Shown in pieces: positions 57,891 to 64,000 of a DNA stretch of 64,000 nt. A program made the translations under genes and the position numbers. Position 1 is the first letter of the stretch; every line of letters begins with the position of its first letter. The stretch covers positions 558,001 through 622,000 of the forward strand of contig NZ_JACVPN010000001.1 in assembly GCF_018881855.1 (NCBI RefSeq), written 5' to 3'. Source of the DNA: Polynucleobacter sp. MWH-Berg-3C6. Lineage in GTDB: Bacteria; Pseudomonadota; Gammaproteobacteria; Burkholderiales; Burkholderiaceae. The notes beneath the pieces are model-generated. The model searched no databases. It was not told where the DNA came from and was given only the letters and a program-made list of their open reading frames with translations.

Positions 57891-59678
57891 ATGGCTAAGC
57901 AAATGATCCTCGTGCCAGATATTGGCGATTACTCAGATGTACCAGTAATTGAAGTGCTGGTGAAGGTTGGTGATGTCGTTGAAAAAGAGCAGCCTTTATT
58001 GGTACTTGAGTCCGATAAAGCAACTATGGAAGTTCCTGCAGATGCTGCTGGAATTATTACCAGTATTGCCGTAAAGCTCGGTGACAAAGTGAGCAAGGGT
58101 TCTGTGATTGCTGAGATTGAGGCAAGCGCTAGTGCACCTGCGGCTCAGCCTGCAGCTCCAATCCCAGCTACTGCTACTGCACCAGCATCTCCCGCAGTAA
58201 AGGCGCCAGCTCCAGTAGCCGGTCAATACAGCGGAAAAGTAGATCACGAGTGCGAGGTATTGGTATTAGGTGCTGGCCCAGGTGGTTACAGCGCTGCCTT
58301 CCGTAGTGCTGACTTGGGTATGAATACCGTCCTCATTGAGCGTTACTCTACTTTAGGTGGCGTATGTCTGAACGTCGGGTGCATTCCCTCCAAAGCATTA
58401 CTGCACACTACCTCTGTCATGGATGAAGTTAAGACAATGTCTAAGCATGGCATTACCTTTGGCGAACCCAAGATCGAGATTGATCAATTACGTGGCTACA
58501 AAGACTCAGTCATTGCGAAGTTGACTGGTGGTTTGGCTGGCATGGCTAAAGCCCGCAAGGTCAAAACAATACGTGGCCTAGGTCGATTCTTGGATGCTAA
58601 TCACGTCGAAGTAGAAATGACTAGCGGTACCGGGCAAGACCTGACGGGTCAAAAAGAAGTGGTGCGTTTTCAGAAGGCAATTATTGCGGCTGGCAGTCAG
58701 CCTGTGAAATTGCCTTTCTTGCCAGAAGATCCGCGAATTGTAGATAGCACTGGAGCCTTGCTGCTGAAGAGTATTCCAAAAAGAATGCTTGTTATTGGTG
58801 GCGGCATCATTGGTTTAGAGATGGCTACGGTTTACAGCACGCTTGGTTCACGCATTGATATCGCCGAGATGATGGATGGCCTTATGGCTGGCGCTGATCG
58901 TGATCTCGAAAAGGTCTGGGAGAAGTTCAATGCCGGACGTTTTGAAAAAATCATGCTCAAGACGCGTGCCTCTAAAGCGGAAGTAAAACCTGACGGTATT
59001 CAAGTGAGCTTTGAAGGTGAGAATGCTCCTGTAGGACCACAAACTTATGACCTGGTTTTGGTTGCGGTGGGCCGTACTCCAAATGGCAAGAAGATCGATG
59101 CTGGTAAGGCAGGCGTTCAGGTTGATGAGCGTGGCTTTATTTCAGTTGATAAACAAATGCGTACCAATGTACAAAACATCTTTGCTATCGGCGATATTGT
59201 TGGCCAGCCCATGTTGGCCCATAAGGCAGTACATGAAGGTCATGTTGCTGCAGAGGCTGCATTCGGTGAAAAGTCTTACTTTGATGCGAAGCAAATTCCA
59301 TCGGTTGCCTACACCGATCCAGAAGTAGCTTGGGCTGGCTTAACTGAAGAGCAGTGCAAAGCACAAGGCATCGCCTATGAAAAAGGATTATTCCCATGGG
59401 CTGCTAGCGGCCGCGCCATTGCTAATGGTCGCGATGAAGGTTTCACAAAGTTGATCTTTGATGCAACTACCCATCGGATTATTGGTGGTGGCATTGTTGG
59501 TACTCATGCTGGTGATTTAATTGGTGAAGTTTGCTTGGCAATTGAGATGGGTGCAGATGCTGTTGATATTGGCAAGACCATTCATCCGCATCCAACCTTA
59601 GGTGAGTCTGTCGGCCTTGCTGCAGAAGCAGCGCACGGCCATTGCACTGATTTACCACCGGTGAAGAAGAAGTCTTAA
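57891..59678 (+). CDS. lpdA: Dihydrolipoyl dehydrogenase with N-terminal lipoyl domain (E3)
   Basis: Re-oxidises dihydrolipoamide for the pyruvate dehydrogenase complex. A lipoyl domain (ESDKATMEVPADAAG) and Ala/Pro linker precede the flavoprotein. The FAD-binding LVLGAGPGGYSAAFRSADLG, redox disulfide GGVCLNVGCIPSKALL, NAD-binding VIGGGIIGLEMATVYSTLGS and C-terminal HPHPTLGESVG with the catalytic His-Glu pair are visible. The fused lipoyl domain is common in betaproteobacterial PDH-linked E3. The operon ends at the terminator after 59690. Confidence 0.97.
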   Translation: MAKQMILVPDIGDYSDVPVIEVLVKVGDVVEKEQPLLVLESDKATMEVPADAAGIITSIAVKLGDKVSKGSVIAEIEASASAPAAQPAAPIPATATAPASPAVKAPAPVAGQYSGKVDHECEVLVLGAGPGGYSAAFRSADLGMNTVLIERYSTLGGVCLNVGCIPSKALLHTTSVMDEVKTMSKHGITFGEPKIEIDQLRGYKDSVIAKLTGGLAGMAKARKVKTIRGLGRFLDANHVEVEMTSGTGQDLTGQKEVVRFQKAIIAAGSQPVKLPFLPEDPRIVDSTGALLLKSIPKRMLVIGGGIIGLEMATVYSTLGSRIDIAEMMDGLMAGADRDLEKVWEKFNAGRFEKIMLKTRASKAEVKPDGIQVSFEGENAPVGPQTYDLVLVAVGRTPNGKKIDAGKAGVQVDERGFISVDKQMRTNVQNIFAIGDIVGQPMLAHKAVHEGHVAAEAAFGEKSYFDAKQIPSVAYTDPEVAWAGLTEEQCKAQGIAYEKGLFPWAASGRAIANGRDEGFTKLIFDATTHRIIGGGIVGTHAGDLIGEVCLAIEMGADAVDIGKTIHPHPTLGESVGLAAEAAHGHCTDLPPVKKKS

Positions 59679-59693
59679 GCAAGTCATAAAAGA

Positions 59694-59726
59694 AAAAGCC
59701 CCGAGTAATCGGGGCTTTTAGCTTTT
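59694..59726 (+). terminator. Intrinsic terminator of the pyruvate dehydrogenase operon
   Basis: AAAAGCCCCGA/TCGGGGCTTTT form an 11-bp perfect stem with a GTAA loop, with T's within and after the stem. It is symmetrical enough to work in both directions and so may also serve the minus-strand gene ending at 59748. Confidence 0.9.
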
Positions 59727-59747
59727 TATTGCTTCCAGATAGCAGTC

Positions 59748-60122
59748 TCAAGTAATGAGATGACCATTTAATTCTCGAATGCGTTCATCGACATAATAAC
59801 CACCGCATTCCGTGTATCGAAGATACTTGCATCCGCAATGCTTGCATTCATAGACGTCAGACTTGTTATAGGGATGAAAGAGGATTGAGATTGGAGCATC
59901 CTTGGACCACATAGTAGTTCCTTTGGGGTGATCCTCCTCCCAGCACTCCGGGGCATCTTCAACTCTTAGTGTTCCTATGCATTCAAGTGAATTCGTTAAG
60001 AAGCCACCGGGGACGCTTTCCCAGCCAGCGCAAGATAGAGACTGGCAATCGACACACTTACTTTTGCCCGCAAAAGATTGAGCGAATCCTAGCAACGTCT
60101 CTCGATCAACTGAATTGGTCAT
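59748..60122 (-). CDS. Uncharacterised cysteine-rich protein, possible zinc ribbon
   Basis: 124 residues, no signal peptide. Cysteines cluster as KCVDCQSLSC (23-31) and YECKHCGCKYLRYTECGGYY (93-106), which looks like a rubredoxin-like or zinc-ribbon metal site, with two more Cys at about 48 and 60. Not recognised as a named family. No clear Shine-Dalgarno precedes the ATG at 60122, so the exact start is uncertain. It lies between the pdh terminator and the divergent Bug-protein cluster. Confidence 0.7.
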   Translation of the reverse strand: MTNSVDRETLLGFAQSFAGKSKCVDCQSLSCAGWESVPGGFLTNSLECIGTLRVEDAPECWEEDHPKGTTMWSKDAPISILFHPYNKSDVYECKHCGCKYLRYTECGGYYVDERIRELNGHLIT

Positions 60123-60142
60123 TTAGTCATTATTTAGAAAAT

Positions 60143-60160
60143 CTGACATAAGCCTGTCAG
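60143..60160. promoter_or_regulatory. Inverted repeat CTGACA-N6-TGTCAG upstream of the Bug/RraA cluster
   Basis: Perfect 6-bp arms with a 6-base spacer lie about 80 bases before the first binding-protein gene and 20 bases before the divergent Cys-rich gene. The size fits a dimeric regulator site. An AT-rich TATATT follows at 60169. Confidence 0.45.
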
Positions 60161-60238
60161 AGTAAGGTATATTTTTACAAAAGAATAGATCTTAGCGTAT
60201 GTCTAAATAAGGCACGCAGGATTAACGGAGACTAATAA

Positions 60239-61207
60239 ATGAAAAAACAGCTTTTACTGCTTGCTATCTCTTGTTTGGCGCTATCTTCTGGCGGTACTTT
60301 TGCACAAAGTGCCTATCCATGCGCTGTAGTTAAGTTTGTTTCACCATACCCGCCTGGAGGTACAACGGATATTTTGGCCAGAATGCTGGCGCCAGGTTTA
60401 GCCAAGCAACTAGGCACTAATGTCGTTGTTGAAAACAAAGGTGGCGCAAGCAGCAATATTGGGACTGAATATGTTGCCAACTCAGCTTCTGACGGCTGCA
60501 CTCTATTGCTAGGAAACAATACTGGCATAGTGATTAATCAAAATTTATACAAGTTAAAAATAAATCCATCAAAAGATTTGGCGGCAGTTGCAGAGGTGGC
60601 TTCCGTGCCCTTGGTGCTTTATGTGAATGCATCGGTGCCTGCAAATACGGTTGGTGAGCTCGTAGAGCTTATTAAAAATAATCCTGGTAAATATAGTTAT
60701 GCATCTGGTGGTAGCGGCAGTCCACAGCATCTGATGGCAGAAATGCTGAAGCTTGAAAAGCAATTGGACATGACGCACATACCTTATAGAGGGCAGGGAC
60801 CAGCCATGGCGGATGTTCTTGCCGGCCAGGTGCCGATTGCATTTGAGACAACTACCACTATTTCTGCTCAGATGGCATCGGGCCGCATTCGCGCTCTAGC
60901 GACAACAGGCCTAGTACGGCCTAAAAACTTTCCAAACATTCCCACTATGAAGGAGCTTGGCTATACAAGTTTCGTTATAGAGAATTGGTACGGTATTTTT
61001 GTTGCGGCTAAGACCCCATCTGTTTTGATTACACGATTAAATAAAGCTATTAATACTGTAATGAAGGAGCCAGATGTTGCAGCAAGCCTGAATAAGATGG
61101 GTTCGAGCGATGTGGCGGGGACATCTGAGCAATTTACGCAGTTTATTAATAAAGAGATTCCTTATTGGGAGTCTTTGGTGAAACGCACGGGTGCAACAGT
61201 AGATTAA
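60239..61207 (+). CDS. Bug-family (TctC) periplasmic solute-binding protein 1
   Basis: 322 residues with a Sec signal peptide (LLLLAISCLALSSGGTFAQ). The Bug fold is evident from VKFVSPYPPGGTTDILARML, the VVVENKGGASSNIGTEYVA block and the C-terminal PTMKELGYTSFVIENWYGIF. Such proteins bind carboxylates for tripartite tricarboxylate transporters or sensing. The ligand is unknown. It is the first of three paralogues in this cluster. CGGAGACTAATA precedes the ATG. Confidence 0.93.
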   Translation: MKKQLLLLAISCLALSSGGTFAQSAYPCAVVKFVSPYPPGGTTDILARMLAPGLAKQLGTNVVVENKGGASSNIGTEYVANSASDGCTLLLGNNTGIVINQNLYKLKINPSKDLAAVAEVASVPLVLYVNASVPANTVGELVELIKNNPGKYSYASGGSGSPQHLMAEMLKLEKQLDMTHIPYRGQGPAMADVLAGQVPIAFETTTTISAQMASGRIRALATTGLVRPKNFPNIPTMKELGYTSFVIENWYGIFVAAKTPSVLITRLNKAINTVMKEPDVAASLNKMGSSDVAGTSEQFTQFINKEIPYWESLVKRTGATVD

Positions 61208-61227
61208 AAATTGAAGAGGGTGGCAAT

Positions 61228-61893
61228 ATGAATAATGGTTATGAAATTAATCCAAGAAAAGAGGCCTTTAAGGAGGGAATAACTGCTCTGACCGGATTGG
61301 CGACCTCAGTAGTCAGCGATGTATTAGGGCGGACTATTGGTGCAGTCAATATATTGCCAGTGAATAAGTCGCCAGTTTCTGTATGCGGCAATGCCGTCAC
61401 AGTCAGCGCTCGTTCTGGTGATAACTTAATGATTCACAAGGCTCTGCAATTTCTCAAGCCAGGCGATGTTTTAGTGGTGGATGGAGGCGGCGACATTTCT
61501 CGTGCTTTGTTTGGTGAAATCATGATGACTGTTGCTAAATCAAGAGGCGCTGTTGGTGCTGTATTTGATGCGGCCATTCGAGATGTTGAAGCATTTGAGA
61601 GGCATCAATTTCCTTGCTGGGCACGCGGGATCAATATGCGTGGACCATTTAAAGATGGCCCAGGCAGCATTAATGTTCCTATTTCAATTGGCGGAATGGT
61701 TGTCAATCCTGGGGATGTCATTCTTGGCGATTGCGATGGAATTATTGCCTTACCTCCTGAGTTGGTGCTGGAGGGTGCGCGCTTGGGTAAAGAAAAAGAA
61801 GTGGTGGAGCGTAAAACTATTCAATCCATCCTGGACGGTAAGTATGACGATGCATGGATTGACGCAACATTAAAGCAAAAAGGTGTCTTATGA
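61228..61893 (+). CDS. RraA / 4-hydroxy-4-methyl-2-oxoglutarate aldolase family protein
   Basis: 221 residues. The family fold is recognised from GDNLMIHKALQFLKPGDVLVVDGGG, the GAVFDAAIRDVEAF segment with the Arg-Asp pair that binds substrate and metal in HMG/CHA aldolases, and SIGGMVVNPGDVILGDCDG. RraA itself inhibits RNase E, but in a catabolic neighbourhood an aldolase splitting 4-carboxy-4-hydroxy-2-oxoadipate to pyruvate and oxaloacetate is more likely. The ATG at 61228 follows GAGGG. The stop overlaps the next gene by 4 bases. Confidence 0.85.
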   Translation: MNNGYEINPRKEAFKEGITALTGLATSVVSDVLGRTIGAVNILPVNKSPVSVCGNAVTVSARSGDNLMIHKALQFLKPGDVLVVDGGGDISRALFGEIMMTVAKSRGAVGAVFDAAIRDVEAFERHQFPCWARGINMRGPFKDGPGSINVPISIGGMVVNPGDVILGDCDGIIALPPELVLEGARLGKEKEVVERKTIQSILDGKYDDAWIDATLKQKGVL

Positions 61894-62840
61894 AGCTGAA
61901 AGGCGCGCTGGCTATCTTCTTTGGTGCAATTGCGCTGAACGCGTTTGCTGCGTATCCTGATAAATCCATTAAATTCTTGGTCCCTTGGCCTCCGGGCGGG
62001 GCCACCGATCAAGTTGCTCGGATCTTGGCAATACCTCTGACCAAGGAGCTAGGCGTTTCTATCTTTGTTGAAAACAAAGGTGGTGCTGGTGGAAATATAG
62101 GTACCCAAGCTTTTGTACAAGAGAAGCCTGATGGATATTCGATCTTAATGGCAACTAGTTCAACTAACGCGGCTGGCCCTCACTTATTTGCAAATCAAGG
62201 ATTTGATGCTGCCAAAGATTTCACTCCAGTAGTTTTGGTATGCACTATTCCAAACATTATGGTCGTTCCTGAGTCATCGCCTTGGAATAGTATGAAAGAT
62301 CTAATGACTGATGCTAAGCAGAATCCCGGAAAGTTTACGTATGGATCTGCGGGTATTGGCGCGTCTCAGCATTTAGCTGGAGCACAATTTAAAACCGTTA
62401 CTGGTTTAGATATACGCCATGTTCCATACAAGGGAAGTGGTCCTGCTGCTTTAGATTTAATGGCAGGACATATCGATATGATGCTGGATACTGGATCGCT
62501 GAACAATATTAAGGCAGGCAAATTAAAGGCCTTAGGTGTAGCGGCAGACAAGCGCATTCCTGAGTTGCCTAATGTTCCAACAATGAAAGAGGTTGGAGTA
62601 CCAATGGTAGCCAATGCTTGGTATGGCGTTATGTTGCCAGCCGGAGCCCCAAAAGACATTGCTGAAAAACTCAATATGGCCTTCAATAAGGTTCTTAAAG
62701 ACCCGGAGGTACGTAAAAGTCTTCAAGGTATTGGTGCCCAGATTGACGGGGGATCTGTAGCAGAATTTACAAAATTTTCACAGTCAGAAATTAAGCGCTA
62801 TGAAGGTATTGTAAAAATGTCGGGTGCTCCAAAAGAATAA
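61890..62840 (+). CDS. Bug-family (TctC) periplasmic solute-binding protein 2
   Basis: 316 residues. The signal peptide ends at ALNAFAAYP. Bug motifs are FLVPWPPGGATDQVARILA, FVENKGGAGGNIGTQA and PTMKEVGVPMVANAWYGVML. It is translationally coupled (ATGA) to the RraA-family gene, which suggests that the enzyme and binding protein serve one substrate. It is a diverged paralogue of the genes on either side rather than a recent copy. Confidence 0.93.
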   Translation: MKLKGALAIFFGAIALNAFAAYPDKSIKFLVPWPPGGATDQVARILAIPLTKELGVSIFVENKGGAGGNIGTQAFVQEKPDGYSILMATSSTNAAGPHLFANQGFDAAKDFTPVVLVCTIPNIMVVPESSPWNSMKDLMTDAKQNPGKFTYGSAGIGASQHLAGAQFKTVTGLDIRHVPYKGSGPAALDLMAGHIDMMLDTGSLNNIKAGKLKALGVAADKRIPELPNVPTMKEVGVPMVANAWYGVMLPAGAPKDIAEKLNMAFNKVLKDPEVRKSLQGIGAQIDGGSVAEFTKFSQSEIKRYEGIVKMSGAPKE

Positions 62841-62845
62841 GTCCC

Positions 62846-63808
62846 ATGAAAGCACTCGCCAGCCTTTTTCTTGTTGCCAATCTGTTTTTTGCTAGCAATC
62901 TCCAGGCGCAAGAATATCCAAGTAAACCGATCAAGGTATTTGTTGGTTATGCCCCGGGAGGGGCTGTTGATTTAGTTGCTAGAACTTTGGGCCAAAGTTT
63001 GTCTGCATCAATGGGGCAGTCAGTCGTGATTGAAAATAAGCCAGGGGCCGGTACAAATATTGCGGTTAAGCAATTAATAGATAGCCCACCGGATGGCTAC
63101 ACCTTGATGGTTGCGGCAAATGCATTGGCGGCAAATATGTCTTTGTACAAACCGCAGCCCTATGACATCGATAAAGATATCGCTCCCATTGCAATGATTG
63201 GGCGCGTTCCAGTGGTTATTGCCACCCCCGCTGATAGTAAGTATCAAAAATTATCTGATTTGATTAAGGCTGCAAAATCTAATCCTGACTTTATTACTTA
63301 TGGGACCCCGGGTAATGGCGCCACCCCTCATATGGCCATGAAGTTTTTTGAGCAGGCAGCAGGGATTTCCTTAAAACATATTCCCTATAAGGGTGGCTCA
63401 CCAGCGATTACAGATCTCATTGGTGGTCAGCTGGACTTGGTTGCGGTCAATATGCTAGAAGTAGCTCCGCATGTCAAAAGTGGAAAACTAAGGATCGTTG
63501 CAGTGATGAGTGCAAAGCGCTCACCGTTGTTTCCAGATATTCCTACTGTTGCTGAATCTGGCTTCCCAGGTTTTGAAGCTTCCGTTTGGTATAGCCTGAT
63601 TGCTCCTGCCAAAACTCCGCCGGCGATTGTGAAAATGCTGCACGCTCAAGTTGAGAGGGCACTGCAATCCAAAGACATGATTGAGCGTCTTGGCTCAGTT
63701 GGGGGAGAGATCAGTCCAGGCACCACTGCTCAACTAACTGCTTATTTGAATTCAGAGCGAAAACGCTATGAAAAATTAGTACGTGAAGCAAATATTCAGC
63801 CGGACTAA
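62846..63808 (+). CDS. Bug-family (TctC) periplasmic solute-binding protein 3
   Basis: 320 residues. The signal peptide runs to about FFASNLQAQ. Motifs are KVFVGYAPGGAVDLVARTLG, VVIENKPGAGTNIAVKQL and PTVAESGFPGFEASVWYSLI. It begins 5 bases after the previous stop. No TctA or TctB membrane subunit is within the window. Confidence 0.93.
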   Translation: MKALASLFLVANLFFASNLQAQEYPSKPIKVFVGYAPGGAVDLVARTLGQSLSASMGQSVVIENKPGAGTNIAVKQLIDSPPDGYTLMVAANALAANMSLYKPQPYDIDKDIAPIAMIGRVPVVIATPADSKYQKLSDLIKAAKSNPDFITYGTPGNGATPHMAMKFFEQAAGISLKHIPYKGGSPAITDLIGGQLDLVAVNMLEVAPHVKSGKLRIVAVMSAKRSPLFPDIPTVAESGFPGFEASVWYSLIAPAKTPPAIVKMLHAQVERALQSKDMIERLGSVGGEISPGTTAQLTAYLNSERKRYEKLVREANIQPD

Positions 63809-63844
63809 TTTTTACTGCTATCAGCACCCCAAAGGAAAGACTAG

Positions 63845-64000
63845 ATGATTATTGATTGTCATGGCCACTACACAACCGCCCCGAAAGCCTTGAAGGCATG
63901 GCGCGATGCTCAAGTTGCCAATTTGAATACTCCAGAGCTAGGCCCTAAAGTATCTGATTTAAAAATAAGCGATGATGAGATTCGTGAATCCATTGAAGAG
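63845..64000 (+). CDS. ligJ: 4-oxalomesaconate hydratase-like amidohydrolase (3' truncated)
   Basis: Only the first 52 codons are present, running off the window end. MIIDCHGHYTTAPKALKAWR has the HxH metal motif of amidohydrolase-2 proteins and matches what I know of LigJ/GalB, which hydrates 4-oxalomesaconate in protocatechuate 4,5-cleavage and gallate degradation. The ribosome site AAAGGAAAG is good. If correct, the product would be the substrate of a CHA aldolase, agreeing with the RraA-family gene upstream. The symbol is tentative on so short a fragment. Confidence 0.75.
   Translation, partial: MIIDCHGHYTTAPKALKAWRDAQVANLNTPELGPKVSDLKISDDEIRESIEE

Noticed and set aside
60239..63808. Three Bug genes as a recent tandem amplification
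   Set aside because: The three proteins share motifs but differ over most of their length and at DNA level, so they are old paralogues.

Overview
This 64 kb window is chromosomal DNA of a betaproteobacterium. Gene order, protein sequences and a moderate G+C content point to Burkholderiaceae and most likely the freshwater genus Polynucleobacter. That is an inference from recognised protein sequence and synteny, not from a database search. The DNA is densely coded, with mostly short intergenic gaps and many ATGA-type stop/start overlaps. I see no insertion sequence, prophage, integron, rRNA operon or CRISPR array.

Layout. 0-2 kb: the end of a PolB-like exonuclease and rlmD, then an unannotated-looking 26-codon membrane microprotein. 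2.2-19.5 kb: a housekeeping run with a Bax-inhibitor-1 protein, ndk, rlmN, ispG, hisS, a YfgM-like protein, bamB, der, hfq, hflX, hflK, hflC, hisZ, purA and the malate synthase gene glcB. 19.5-29 kb: small unknown proteins, a dienelactone hydrolase, tRNA-Leu(CAG), rnr, rlmB, transaldolase, rpiA, a probable stand-alone small RNA with its own promoter and terminator, a YggX protein and argA. 29-37.7 kb: hrpA, a YVTN beta-propeller, a polysaccharide deacetylase, a sterol-desaturase-like protein, an EI24 protein and a molybdopterin-binding protein. 37.7-42.7 kb: the nitrogen control cluster glnA-ntrB-ntrC followed by exodeoxyribonuclease III. 43.5-47.1 kb: an exported arylsulfatase, an outer-membrane barrel and a membrane-anchored formylglycine-generating-enzyme homologue. 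47-59.7 kb: an M3 peptidase, folD and a FixJ/DctR-type two-component pair, divergent from the pyruvate dehydrogenase operon aceE-aceF-lpdA. 60-64 kb: three Bug-family (TctC) periplasmic binding proteins, an RraA/aldolase-family enzyme and the start of a 4-oxalomesaconate-hydratase-like gene, which looks like the edge of an aromatic-acid catabolic cluster.

The most striking observations are these. (1) The NtrC homologue keeps its receiver, Walker A and DNA-binding helix-turn-helix, but has GAFPGA in place of GAFTGA, Gly for the Walker B Asp, and Ser for one arginine finger. It is therefore unlikely to be a working sigma-54 activating ATPase. (2) Two textbook intrinsic terminators lie inside the first 20 codons of the downstream gene, in ntrB and in the outer-membrane barrel gene of the sulfatase cluster. 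(3) A 160-nt multi-hairpin RNA with a near-consensus promoter sits between rpiA and the YggX gene. (4) hflX appears to start at a non-AUG codon overlapping the end of hfq. (5) The sulfatase-modifying enzyme appears to be exported together with its presumed substrate.
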